From Anthonomus grandis grandis (Eukaryota; Arthropoda; Insecta; Coleoptera; Curculionidae): a stretch of 64,000 bases of DNA. Below, one piece after another: positions 21,265 to 33,279 of this stretch (position 1 is its first letter; the number at the start of each line of letters is the position of its first letter). Where the stretch lies: NCBI RefSeq assembly GCF_022605725.1, contig NC_065548.1, positions 11,441,644-11,505,643 of the forward strand, in the 5' to 3' direction. The translations under genes were made by a program, and so were the position numbers. The notes beneath the pieces were generated by a model. That model had not been told where the DNA came from, made no database searches, and saw only the letters and a list, made by a program, of their open reading frames with translations.

Positions 21265-23640
21265 TAAACACTGCATCAACTAAAATTATATCTTAACGCT
21301 TTAGCAGGTAACCTTCACCACTTATTAAAACCATAAAATTACTGCACTTGGGAATTTCTTTGTATACATCTGGTTCATTGAAAAACCCAAGTCGAACTGA
21401 CGAAACTCAAGAAACAAAAGTAAAAGAGAAAAATCTCAGGTGACAAAGACGTCAAACTAGTACAAATACGAATATAATGAAGAGGATCAACCGTGTTATA
21501 ATGAGATTCTATTGTCTGATGGATTGCTCAATAAATTATGTCAAATTAGCGGGTTTAATAAGTGCTAAATGTCGGGATTGATGAGTTTGTAATCCTTACG
21601 CCGAATGAGTGCAAGGAGGAGCAAACGGAACTTTTGAGTCAGAAAAGAAACTAGAATATGCCGGTTTTTTTCCTGCAATTTATAACTGAATTTATCGTGT
21701 AATTGAGAAATATCTATTTAGGACTAAAATGAATCATCATCCGGAAAATGTTAGTTATCTTTAGTGACGGTTTGATAATAATAATCTGATTAAACTTTAA
21801 TCAGATATAAAACTATTTTATTTTGATTATATTTTAACTATAAAACCCAAGGTGAAAATTACTGCCAAAGTGAAAATAGCAAAAGACTAAGACGATGTCG
21901 TTGACAGTAGATAGACCTCAATGCATAAGCTAAGCCAGACCATGAAAGTGATTCAATATCTAATTCCAGAACCTTAAAAACTTTAAGGTTGAGTCTTATT
22001 AACTGATATATGAAAAATATACCATTCGTTATTTGAAGGAAATCTCCAAAGCCCAATTTGCTCGAAGCCTTAGTAATTCTCCCCTTGGAAATCGCATTAG
22101 TTCCACAGCACTCAAAAGGGTAATCTTTTACGATAAACAATAAAATGCTGCCTTATTTTAACCTCTGTATAAAGACAATACTCTTAAATTTGCCTAATAT
22201 TAAGAAAAACGTGACCAAATTTACGCAAACATAAGAAAGGTCTACTGCATCATTATGTTCTTCAAGTTAGATGACGAAATCTGAGGCTAGATTTTTTTAA
22301 AATTTTCCTGAAGATGCAAGCGAGATTTAAATAAATAATTAGTGAGTGATCCTGTAGCTCGGGTTGTGATTGTTGAATTTTCAGCGGAGACTGAATGTTA
22401 TTTACTGAATATTTAAAAAATTCGAGCATACTACTGAAGAACAGATAGATAAATATTTATGGCTTCTTAGATCTAGAAATCTTATTACTGATGAAGGGCT
22501 TTGGGAAAAGACGAAACGTTACAGTGCCTCCAGCTTTCTCAAGATTAAAGAAGCCGAGCCTATTTTTCCAGGGTTAATACTGCACTAGATCTGGTAACTT
22601 TAAACGAACATTTGAGATAGTAATAAAACTTGAGAGAGAAACTGTGAAAATATTTTTTTCTGACCAAGGCAGAACTAAGCCTTTCTGGCCCACCTTGGAG
22701 ACACCTTACTAGCCCTGGAAGAGCTTGTGAAAGAAATGAAAAATTGTTCATTTTGATGCTTTGTAGCCTCATGCATCGAGCTGTTTTCACAAACAAGGAA
22801 TTATTGCTTATACTTCACCAGCTCTCTTTCTTACCAGAACTAGCTCCAAGTGACATTTTTTGATCCCTAGCCTAAGAGGTAAGCTTGATAGATGAAAAAT
22901 TTTTAGCAAGTAAATTGAGCAGTACTATCATAAAACAAGAATCCAGAGACCAAAGTACTACGTACACATCTTTTTTTGGTAAATGATTCTTATTCATATA
23001 TTCTTTAATTTCAATCTTGAAAGTAATCTGTGGTTAATGGCCTGCAGTAACACTGTGGCTTCTCCAGGTGGACTCACTTTTAGTACGCATCAAGATATAG
23101 AAGATGAACTAAGGTTTATATTATTCCATGTAAAATTAAATCCTAAATCTCAAAAAACATCGAAAAAGCATGGAAATTTGAGTAAGTATAAGGCAAATGC
23201 TAAAAATTACAATGAAAACTTTTATGTCCCCTTATTTCCCTCTTAATATTCATGAATCTCATGTAAGTAGTGAAAATCTAAAGCGATTTCTTAGACACTT
23301 CACTTCACTAACCATCTTATCACTTAATTACCGAGTTCCATTAAATTACGTTTTTCCTGGATACAATAACCGATTTATTCGATGTACCGTAAAATCCACC
23401 GTAATCGCTGCTCGACGCAACATTTAAAGTACACGCGAGTACTGATGGTCCATCAAATTAAAAACCCGCTTCAACTCAATTCTAATAATTAGCAATAGAA
23501 AAAAACTTGACAAATTAAGCTTTTTTTTCTATATACATTATAAAATTACGGCGAGTCTCGCACGAATTAATAGGAGCATCAACTAATAATATATTCGCGT
23601 CTGTTTGTTTAGTATCGCAGGTTAAAATAATAACATGGCA
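21265..23640. other. gene-free stretch
   Basis: Several short open frames on both strands show no recognisable motif. A CTGATGA...CGAAAC hairpin-type motif at 22488-22517 is the only noted structure. Confidence 0.5.
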
Positions 23641-23649
23641 AACATTATT

Positions 23650-25445
23650 ATTTGGCAGGTTTACGGTGACTGCCTTATCAGATCGCGTTGTAGTATTTTA
23701 ATATAGATGGATAAGTCAAACAGTTGATGCTATTAATATCAGATTAGGAGCTGCTTTTTAAGTTAATTGAAATTTTATTGCCGTTAAAATGCTCGACACA
23801 AAGAAAGACATTTTATGATTATGATTAAAGGTTATTGGTAGCATTGACGTTAGTAAATTTGTTCAGCCGTTCTCAATTTAGAAAAACAGTGATGATAAGA
23901 GTGAAGGTGATTGGAGAAAGAGCAAGTAGTGATGCGATCATTTTAATAGCTGGAACATTGAGGAAGCACTCAACAAAGGACCACTCTATGTCTTTAACAT
24001 CAATTAAATAAGACACTTTTTAGCATAGAAGCTGCAATTACACAAATGATTAGATAATTGATTCAAAAAACTTTGTGAAGATGATCAAGTTGATTTCTGA
24101 TATACTAGTCAGTTAAATTTGCTTTTCAAAAACATTTGCTATGTCTATTGAAGGGGACTCTCTGGAGCTATTTCTGAAATCACCGGATCTGCTATGAATC
24201 TTCCTAGGTAAGAGAATAAGAAATGGTGGAAGAAAGAGTAAATTAGGACAAGAGATGTACTAACAGTAGCCAACATAGGATCTTTAAGTGTCTTCAGCAT
24301 TGATAAAATAAAACACTTTAATAATGCAAAGGATTCAGACCACTAGAGTAAAAAATCGATGGAAGCAATATTAATTGGCATATTTACGGTGAGTGCTGTA
24401 TTAGATCGTGTTGTAGTATTTAATATAGATGGATAAGTCAAACAGTTGATGCTGTTAATGTCACTTAAAATGCACGACACAAAAAAAGGCATTTATGAGT
24501 AATAATAAACCTTATTGGTAGCATTGGCATTAGTAGATTTGTTGAGGTGTTTGTGTAGTCTATGCAACTGCTGCTTCCAAGGTAAGAGAAAAAGACATGA
24601 AGGAACTATTTCTGAAACCACTGGATCTACCACGAATCTTCCAAGGCAAGAGAAGAAGATATAGTGGAAGAAGGACAAATTAGCACAAGAGATGTACTAA
24701 CAGCAGCCAACACAGGACCTCTAAGTGTCTTCAACATTAACAAAATGAACAGTTAAATTTGCTTTTCAAAAATATTTGCTAAGTAGTTCTGATAACTTTG
24801 GTTCGAACCTTTCAAGGTAAGAGAAGGAGACGTGGTTGAAGAAAGACCAAAAAAACAGGAGTATGATGGGGAATGACAGGGAACAGCTGGAAAACCAAGG
24901 AATCAACAAAGGATCACTCTGTGGGTGATTCTAGTTGGTCAAGTCAATTCTTTACTAACTGATCAGTTATATTTTCTTTTTAAAAACATATACGACTATT
25001 AAGAAAGAACTATTCTCTAAAGTTGCTTCTGAAACCACTGGATCTATTACAAATCTTTTAAGATTTTGAAAAGATATGGTTAAAGAAAGAGCAAAATAGG
25101 ACAGTAGATACACTAGCAGCGTCCAACTCTAAGGACCTCTAAGTGTCTTTAAAATTAACAAAATAAAACACTTTTTTGTCCATACACTCTGGAAGCTCTA
25201 AAAATGACTTCAAAAGGACCCAAGGTGATCAAATTGATCCGTTACAAACTGGTCAGCCAAATGTTTGCTGAGTCTATTCGGAAGAAATGACTTTCTGCAT
25301 AAAATCCAGAAACATCCAGATCCAGCTTAAAGCTGCTTATAAAACTATTGGATATACTGCGAACATTCAAAAGAAAGAGAAGAAGAGGTGAACGAAGCGA
25401 GATGTCTTTGGAGAAGATCATCACCAAAACATAACCAGTACAAAT
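23650..25445 (+). repeat. cluster of diverged tandem repeats with coding-like residues
   Basis: One block (23650-23880) recurs at 24372-24550 (GTAGTATTTAATATAGATGG and flanks). A second block, containing a (A/T)TTTCTGAAA(C/T)CAC(T/C)GGATCT start and a GTGTCTTCA..ATT.A(C/T)AAAAT end, occurs at 24167-24320, 24603-24748 and 25021-25173, with weaker copies at about 23905-24030 and 25320-25440. Several copies read, with frame slips, as similar peptides around VLTAANTGPLSVFNIN. This suggests a decayed protein-coding unit duplicated in tandem, but I cannot name it. Confidence 0.55.
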
Positions 25446-25449
25446 CTGA

Positions 25450-26690
25450 ATGATAGGGAAGTTGATAAGTTAGCATCAAAGGGTATTGAGGTTGCTATAC
25501 AAATTTATGTCAGATAAACAGACAAATTCCAGACGAATTTCTATATCTCAAGGGCTACTAAACTATTTAAAATATTAATGGCTAATTTTAATAAGAAAAA
25601 AAAATTAACAATTGCAAAGGTTATTACAAATATAAGCATGGCACTGATACAGATTACCTTCACACCGAGCAATTAAAAATTCATAAGTATCCCCGTATTA
25701 TATTCGATTTTTTCAAGGCTCGGCCTGATAAAAGGTTCCTGTATATTTACTTCTTTGAAATCGATAAATCATATGCGTGTCAATATGATCATAAATAACA
25801 TTTTTACAATTTGCGATTGTTATGTTAATGACTGCTTATTATTGTGTGTACTTGTACTTAATTATCCCAGTTTATTTTTCTGGTCTATGTTTTTTTTATA
25901 AGAGGACAACATCTATCTATCATCTTGGTCTATTTCACCCTGCATGGATATAATAATAATAAAACCTATATAAATAATCCTTAAATATATAATAATATTG
26001 ATTAAATCCAGTTAACTTTTTTTTCATATATATATCGATTGTTCTCGATGAAATATATAATATAAAGGCACCTGGCTGAGCTGACAAGTGATTCGTTTAT
26101 ATTATATAAATCTGTCTCTTATATGAGTCAGCATTAAGACAGAAAAAGAAGTTAAATCTAGGTCTTTTGCTAACCTAAATTAATTTTTATTTATTGGAGG
26201 ACTCTCGAAGAATTACATGAATACACGCCCCTTTGTAAGACAAGCGTTTTATGCATGTCATACCATTTTAAGAAATTTTGTATTTGACATCGTATTTATA
26301 TAGAATAATAGATTTATTATGTATCTACATAAAATTTATGTTTAATGGGGTTTTTATGTTAACGTATTTTTCTTATTTGGTGTGTAATGGATTAAATACG
26401 AGTAATGCAGTGAAAATAAAGAAGAGTTGAAAAATTCAGTACTTTTTCAAGAAGTTTCTAGAGGATTCAGTTCTAGTTTTAAGCCAGTGGATGATGAATA
26501 AAAGACTCAAGATTTATTGTTTGATTGAAGCAATTTTTTTAGATTTAACTATCATACAGGAGAAAATTACATGGAAATAAACGTTCAAGATGAGACAGGT
26601 AGTAATTAAAAAATAAAATTCAGTAAAAATTAAGAAAAGCTAAAAATTCAATATTTTTCGTCAATTTCAGACATATTACCTCAACTATTA
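25450..26690. other. gene-free stretch
   Basis: AT-rich with no supported feature. Confidence 0.5.
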
Positions 26691-27260
26691 TTGACGATCA
26701 TAATGAGATTAAATCTTTCAGGTGAAGCACATAAGCAATGCATTTTATTGTTGTATTTTATGATCTATTTATAATGACCTGGGAAGTTCTGATTTGGTGC
26801 AGCATCATAATGACACTGTAGACAATGCCTCGATTAAGCAAGCACCACGAAGGACACAAAGAGTGATAGAACAATCGCAGAATCCTTGGACATCAGTTTT
26901 ATTAGCAATGAAAAAGGACGGATCTTTTATATTTTGTGTGGACTATTGGCGAATGAATAATATTACCAAGAAAGACAGTTGTCCCCTATCAAGAAATAAT
27001 GAAACCCTGGATAAGCTATCAGATTCACAATGGTTTTCAACTGGATCCGAAGAGTGGATACTGGCAGGATAAAATGCATTCAAAACATGAGGAAAAAACT
27101 ACATTCTTGACTAAAACAGGTTTTTTGGCAGGTTGTAGTTATGCTCTGTAATACTCTAGCCAGCTTTGAAACGCCTATGGAAATTGTGTTACATGAAATG
27201 ACTTGACAATCATACTTAGATTATCTGCATGACATCGTATATGCTATAAAATTATATGCT
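26690..27260 (+). pseudogene. Ty3/gypsy retrotransposon RT fragment
   Basis: Plus-strand remnant. 26794-27072 reads HHNDTVDNASIKQAPRR, then NPWTSVLLAMKKDGSFIFCV followed by DYWRMNNITKKDSCPLSR, matching the start of gypsy RTs (SPWASPVVLVKKKDG..FCVDYR.LN..T.KD..PLPR). The next blocks, an LDPKSGYWQ-like segment and an SFETPMEIVLHEM / YLDYLHDIVYA segment (the catalytic YLDD region, altered here to YLDY), are reached only after a frame change near 27046 and contain stops. Upstream, 26690-26790 weakly matches the usual linker before RT. No LTRs or other domains were found. Dead. Confidence 0.85.
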
Positions 27261-27269
27261 TAACTTATC

Positions 27270-27760
27270 TTACAACATTGAAAGGCTAGAATTAGTAAAC
27301 AACAACTTTGTTTGAGTTCAACATGTGTACACGGGCAACGGGGGTGTTTTGTTTACAAACATATTCATCGATTCTCTGTTGTCAAGTTGTTTTAGTTGCT
27401 TTTGTAATTTCTCTGTTGTCACGCATTTTCAAAATAGAAATTTTCAGTTATATATCAACACATATCATAATGTTAATTTAACTTATTGATGTTAGATTTT
27501 GAACTAAAAATAAAAGTAGAAGTTATTCTAAGCGCAGAAATAACGTCTTCAAAGCAAAAAAAATTATTATTAACATTTTTATTCCTAAAAGGGCTTCTAA
27601 AAAATTTGAAAGAAAAATGAAATGGTAACACCGCAGGCAAAAGCTGATGTCATCCTGACAAACGGCTTCGTGTTTAAATTCGACATTTGTGAAGTTCTGT
27701 GTTTTTTCTTTAGTTTTTGGTTGAGAAAGGAAAAAGGTTGAGTCATTCCAGAGTTTTTGT
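27270..27760. other. gene-free stretch, possibly promoter-like at the end
   Basis: Nothing coding was seen. A slightly less AT-rich block (27590-27760) leads into the possible ZAD fragment. Confidence 0.4.
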
Positions 27761-27770
27761 GAATTTTTGC

Positions 27771-27839
27771 GATAGTAAAAACTTGTGCCGTTTATGCCGC
27801 ACCATCGGAAAAGGGCGATTTAAGCCGATCTTTTCACAA
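27771..27839 (+). pseudogene. possible ZAD zinc-finger N-terminal exon fragment
   Basis: The frame reads SKNLCRLCRTIGKGRFKPIF, resembling the start of a zinc-finger-associated (ZAD) domain (C-x2-C followed by a hydrophobic IF), and ends at a GTAAAT donor-like site (27840). No ATG is present; GATAGT stands where a start might be. No second cysteine pair and no C2H2 fingers were found nearby. It is probably a decayed duplicate; the match is short and could be chance. Confidence 0.3.
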
Positions 27840-27849
27840 GTAAATACCG

Positions 27850-29010
27850 ATTCTGTCATAAAATCATATCAAGGGACATATTAAGAAATCTATAATCAAT
27901 ATAAACTATTTGAATTTCTATAAAAATGATTTTTATTAGATAAGTACCTTTACTCTAATGAAGTACGTTAAAAAACGCATAAAGAACATAAACGGTAATA
28001 TTTTTTATAATTTAAAGCATAATCTATTAATAATAAATATTTATCATGTAAATAGTTTTTGACGACGTCACTGGTAAAGATTACTTGTGTCAGTGAAATC
28101 AACAATGCGCTCAAGCGGGGTTGGGATATTGTGGCATTTTTATCTAATATACGTTAGCTACATTCATTTAACTTTGAATGTTGACTGCTTTATAGAGTAT
28201 CTTATTATATTTTATGAAAAAAAAATGCTTCATATTCTATTGAAGAGCAATAATATTGTATTGCGCCTGTCAAAATCATCATTGCATCAGAGATGCTGCA
28301 AGCAAACAAACTTCCCATAGTTCCATGGCAATGCTAATTGTAGTCTTTTAATGTTCTAAGAAACTTACTAATTTTCTGGATGCACTATCAACGCTGGTTT
28401 CCATATTTTTAATATTTATTTATTAACCAGTCCCAAAAAGGAAAGAAAAAAAAAGAAGAATATTCTGCACATTAGGAATATTAAAGTTTAAGAACACTTG
28501 CCTAATTATTATAGAAAATAATAGAATAGAATAGACAATTCTTAATTCAACATAATAAGATACTGCATAATTTTAAAAAAAATTATATTAGCGATCAAGG
28601 GCGTCGTTCGAGTGAGATAGAAGGGAATGAAATGAATAATTAACAAATAAATAACTGTGATGAAAACTGATTGTGATAAGAGGTGAGATAAAGGTGATTA
28701 GATAATTGTGATTAAACAATCAGTGGCGGCTCTTGATTTTTTTGATAGTTTGACAATACACTTAATTTCTACAAGAATCCCAGAATTAACTAAGAAGATA
28801 TTAATGTAACAGTGCAAAACAAATTAGGAGATTCTGATTTTCATCTTATTTCTTTCAACCCAATTTTTTCTTCTTCTCCCAACTCAACCAACCCACTAGC
28901 ATAAAAAAACAGCCGCTTGGGAGACTACTTTCACCTCATTCAAGTTCAGCTACTAGAAAGGTTTGTGAAGTTTCTAAATGCCTAAGTAGACTTGTTCAAG
29001 TAACTGTTGG
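27850..29010. other. gene-free stretch
   Basis: No supported feature. Confidence 0.5.
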
Positions 29011-29014
29011 TCCA

Positions 29015-29260
29015 TGGTCCTTCGAAGAAAGAAGGGTTCTTCTATTTCGAATACATTCTTAAATTGAGAGAGCTTGGCTTGGATGAACTGTTAAACTTTG
29101 CTCCTGAATGCTACTTTTCAAGGGTGGATGATGTCCTTGTTTTAAAAGATATGACTGTTAAGGTATATATATAGAGTTGACGCCTGACCACAAGCTTGGT
29201 TTGCTTACCATACAACTGTGGGCGAATTAGCTCAGCTGCATGCAGTTTAATTTTTGAGCT
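29015..29260 (+). pseudogene. EcKinase-like (DUF1679/CHK family) pseudogene fragment
   Basis: A plus-strand open stretch of about 50 codons (29022-29174) reads KLRELGLDELLNFAPECYF followed by SRVDDVLVLKDMTVK, which fits the N-lobe of insect EcKinase-like proteins (a CYF/CYY block then the hinge-like VLVLEDL segment). After a stop at about 29172, the GELAQLHA block typical of the family's LA(K/Q)(L/F)HA segment is found in another register near 29220-29246, with further stops. No start codon, introns or C-terminal Brenner-type motif are visible. EcKinases phosphorylate ecdysteroids or other small molecules. This copy is dead; identification is from remembered family patterns. Confidence 0.5.
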
Positions 29261-29762
29261 TACATTAAAGAATGAAAAAATTCGTATTTTCGTATGATGA
29301 CCTTCATAGTATTATTTGCAAGAGGTATTTTTTGTAATCGATTCAAGCGAATCAAAAAACGCTTTCTAAAGGGTTGTGAAAGTAATTGTCTACTTGTGCT
29401 AAGTTTTTTCAGACTTTACCAGTAAAGAAGAAGTGGTCAAAACAGGTGTTGGAAGCAGTTTCTAGACTTGTGAAGTAATTTTTATTTTATTTATTTTGAA
29501 TAAAATTATTTTTGTTTTTGCCAGTAATTGATATACTTTTTCGTGTTTTCTTGAGATTGGAAGTATTTTTTATATCTTCTAAAACTAGAAGGCATGTAAA
29601 ACAATTTTTTATTTAATTCCAGGCATTATTCAAAATGTACCAATATTTTTGGGGTTTTTGTAAATTTGTCATGGACTTTATTAATAAAATCCTCCGAATA
29701 TTAAATAATTTAGAATAAAAATCCGAATAATTAATAATACTTTAGGGGGAAACAACAGCCTA

Positions 29763-29820
29763 AAGTATTATTATGGTAAAGTATTATTATATTATATTAT
29801 ATTATTATTATTATTATTCA
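29763..29820. repeat. ATT/TTA microsatellite
   Basis: Runs of ATT and TATTA triplets. Confidence 0.85.
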
Positions 29821-29859
29821 GCCTAATATATTATAAATATGGTCTACTCAAAGGTTTTG

Positions 29860-30570
29860 AATAGCCCAATCATTCAATTAGGTCCATCTTGTGACTTCAA
29901 TGAATGGTCTAAAATTTGTCTAATTCTTTGGAGAATTTGGCATTTTCCAGTAATAGGTCTATATTTTACTTTTACGTTTTACATGGATCATCAACTGTAA
30001 TTCGAATTGGTAATAGCAATGCGTTTCCTGAATTAGAAAAATTCAATAGACTAAAAATTGAAAACTTTACATACTTTAGATTCCACTAACCTTCTGCGAG
30101 ATTATTGTATTTTTTTCATCAAACCTCTTATATTGGGAATTGATGTGGTAAATATGGACTTTTGAAAGGCCTTTAATCAAATCATCGCTAACTCGAAAAT
30201 GCCAAATAAATTTAAAATAATTACTATCTAAAAATTCTCTATCTACTGGCTCCATCTTGTGGAGAGAGTTCGCAGAATGAATGTACCGTACTTTGCAATT
30301 TTGCAATTTTTTTGGAAAATTTGACGTTTTCTAGTCATACTTCCATATTTGACTATTACATTTTACGAAGATCATCAACTATAATTTCATTGATCAATAA
30401 ATTCATTGAAAACGTTAGATGCTTTAGGTTCTACTACTACCCACTTAAAGATTATTGTACAGCTTTCAACAAACCTTTTACCTCTTATATTGGAACTAGG
30501 TGTGGTAAATATGAACTTCTCACAGACCTTTGATTAAATCATCCCGAACTCAAAAACGATAAATAAATAA
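29860..30570. repeat. diverged tandem duplication, period about 370 bp
   Basis: The block CATGGATCATCAACTGTAAT (29979-29998) and its neighbours recur as GAAGATCATCAACTATAATT near 30366-30385, and CCTTTAATCAAATCATCGCT near 30170 matches CCTTTGATTAAATCATCCCG near 30527. Two full copies, no coding content. Confidence 0.65.
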
Positions 30571-30599
30571 CATTTCCTAATTGAATAAAGATACTTGGT

Positions 30600-31805
30600 A
30601 TATTGAAGCATCTTATATAATTCAACGAAAATTTAATTTTAATCTTTGCAACATTTGATTTCAAATATCAGTTGGTGATAACCATCTAACCGCTTTAAGA
30701 GAAATCTAAATTAAACATATAACTCTTAAATAAAATACTCAGTGAACTTTTATGGTCCAGGTATATAAATCGAATTCATGATTATTTGAGTCTCCTGATT
30801 TTTAACGATTGAGTTAGTCTCTCACTCGAAAAGGCAAAATCAAATAAAACTCATTAGTTTCGAAGACTTGCTATTGAAGAAATAATAATTAACTTATTAC
30901 ATTGAACATTGACAAATATTATTCTAATCGTTATCTCAGTCATACTCGTCTCTTAAATGACTATCTATTAGATCCATTTTATAGGTATGCAGATTATTCA
31001 AAGAAAGTTTTCTTTTTTTATTTCTAAGAGTTTGGTGTCTGTGCAAATTATTTTTTGTAATAGTATGTTCCAGTTATATGTTGGTGATAGTTTAAATAAT
31101 AGTTTCTTGATTGTTCTTCTAAATCTTAAATCTTCTAAATTGAACTAGTAATTCCTAGTTGCGCCATTGACACTTAAAATATATCATTTCTTTTAAATTT
31201 TATTACATTTCTTCTTCTTGGTTCTTTAGCAGAAAACTTTTTGCATTAAAACAAGCAAAGTTTAAGTTACTAAATTCAGAAAACATCACACACGTTGAAT
31301 ATTCTAATTACTATGAAAAATTAGACTTATATATTATGTTTATCCCTTACATTAGAATAACATCATAAAATTGCCATATTAAACCTAAACTGTCGCATGC
31401 AACCGATTAACGGCGTTTAACCATAATAACTTTTCGACGTATTCATTTACATTAATTAACACATTCTTAAGTAGACGTAATTATTTTAATTGCAAAATTG
31501 AATGTGGAACGATATGGGTTGCAAATGGTGTGAAAAGGTGTAGAGGAGTTTAAAGACATTTTTTTTATACAAAACTTGTTGTTCTATTGTATCACTAATC
31601 ACGGCGAAATAAAACCGATGATAAAAATATTAATGATTTTATTTAAGTATTCAATCTGGAACAGTATGTTATCTTTTTTATCCCATTTGCCAACTGTGAG
31701 TAGCATTTTCTAAATATGTCCAGAATCTGATTTTAATTATTCAAAAACTTTGTATAGCTGAATTTTATGACCGAGTTATTAATTTTTAACAAAATTAATC
31801 TTCAA
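30600..31805. other. gene-free stretch
   Basis: No supported feature. Confidence 0.5.
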
Positions 31806-31809
31806 TTAC

Positions 31810-31902
31810 CTTTAAGCTCTATTGTTCTGGTCTGTAGCCCTTCTTTACTACTAGACGTCACGGCTATTGATGCTCCTGAAAGTAGCTGGGCTATAGGCAT
31901 AT
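31810..31902 (-). other. isolated candidate coding exon (phase 1-1, 93 nt)
   Basis: Minus strand, flanked by a strong acceptor (TTTTTTCTTGCAG) and a donor (AAAG|GTAATT). Between them the sequence is much less AT-rich than its surroundings and open in one frame: MPIAQLLSGASIAVTSSSKE then GLQTRTIELK. At 93 nt with phase 1 at both ends it could be skipped without changing frame. No neighbouring exons were found, so it would belong to a gene with very large introns. I do not recognise the peptide. Confidence 0.45.
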
Positions 31903-31909
31903 CTGCAAG

Positions 31910-32570
31910 AAAAAATAATCATGCTCATTATATTCTTAGTAATGTCGATTAAAAATGATGCAAATACCTTAGTATTGCAATATCTGAAAAAGTACTTGTA
32001 CCGTGTAGAGCGAGCACCATGCAATCAGTACCTAAATTACCGCGTACAAGCCTATGATATATTTTATTTTTAATAAATAACATGCTAAATGTCAGATTGT
32101 TGTTTACATTTTTTTTTTATTGGGTATTTTATTGGTTGTTATGCGGAAACAGTTTTTAATTTAATTATTAATTATGACTATAGTAAATGTCCGATTTATA
32201 GGTAAGAATAACAATATAGCTCTATAAACAAAGTAAAAAAATACAATATATTTGTTTTAAAAAAACGGTTAAAGAGGTCAGTTTGGTGGCCTTGCGATGA
32301 TAATATTATATTATTTTTATTTCCTGCTGGCCTTTTCTATTATATGATAGCGTTAACATATGATTTATATTGCCTCTACTTCCTCTGCCAAAATTGTTGT
32401 AATAAAATAGTGTTTTTAAATATATGAAAAATTCAGAAAATAACTTATCTAAATTTATTCTCTATATTCATAAGATTATACTATAATTCTATACCGATTT
32501 TTCTCTATTTAGAAAATATCACTTTCTTTCAAAACTATCAATTGACATAAAGGTGTGAACTTGACTAATT
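31910..32570. other. gene-free stretch
   Basis: No supported feature. Confidence 0.5.
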
Positions 32571-32577
32571 TTTTATC

Positions 32578-33275
32578 TAAATCTGACGTACTTTTAACGT
32601 ATTCTAGAGTCAAGATAACCTAGTGGCCTAACCATATGTTCTCGTCTATATGACGTCTCTTTGGGTAAGTAGCATATCTATATCTGATTTGACTTTTATA
32701 TGACGTCGTTACGTCAGCGTTTCATGACTTTCAATAGTGGCATCAGTAATTATTTTTCTTACTGTAAAATAGGGAATAATGCTTCCAAACATTATTAGTT
32801 TTTATAATATTAGCAAAAGAAAAATCTCAAAAATTCATTTTATTCTCTTTGTACTGAGATCTTTAAACAACTGCCAACTATATTTATTTGGCAAATTTAA
32901 TTAATTATTAATTTTTCCTTTATTAATCGATCTATTAATTGGTCAATTTGCTCTATAATTAAAGTATTTTTAACGATTTTTGGGTCATTTAGGCGTGGTT
33001 ATAGCGTAATTTTTTTGACGAGTAGGTCATCTGGTGTAATCTGACATTCAATCAAAATTCAACTCAATTCAGTTTTGACCTATATTTGACGTATTCTTAA
33101 CGAAAAAATTAACATGTTCTATAGTCAAAATAAAGTAAGAAGGGAACTCCAATAAATTCTCATAAAATAAGGTTTTTTTGAGTCAAAATATCGTGAAAAC
33201 CTAACCATATTTAGTAATGTTCATGTAATTCTTTTGGCGAATGTGATATCTGGTGTAACATTAAAATGACGATGA
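32578..33275. repeat. diverged direct repeats
   Basis: Three related blocks near 32580-32700, 32960-33060 and 33080-33275 share TTTTAACG(T)ATT, CTAACCATAT and GT(A/C)ATCTGGTGTAA-like segments. Old and degenerate; no coding content. Confidence 0.4.
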
Positions 33276-33279
33276 TTTT

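Noticed and set aside
21859..22140. 93-codon minus-strand frame
   Set aside because: No recognisable domain, splice context or composition difference from flanking DNA.
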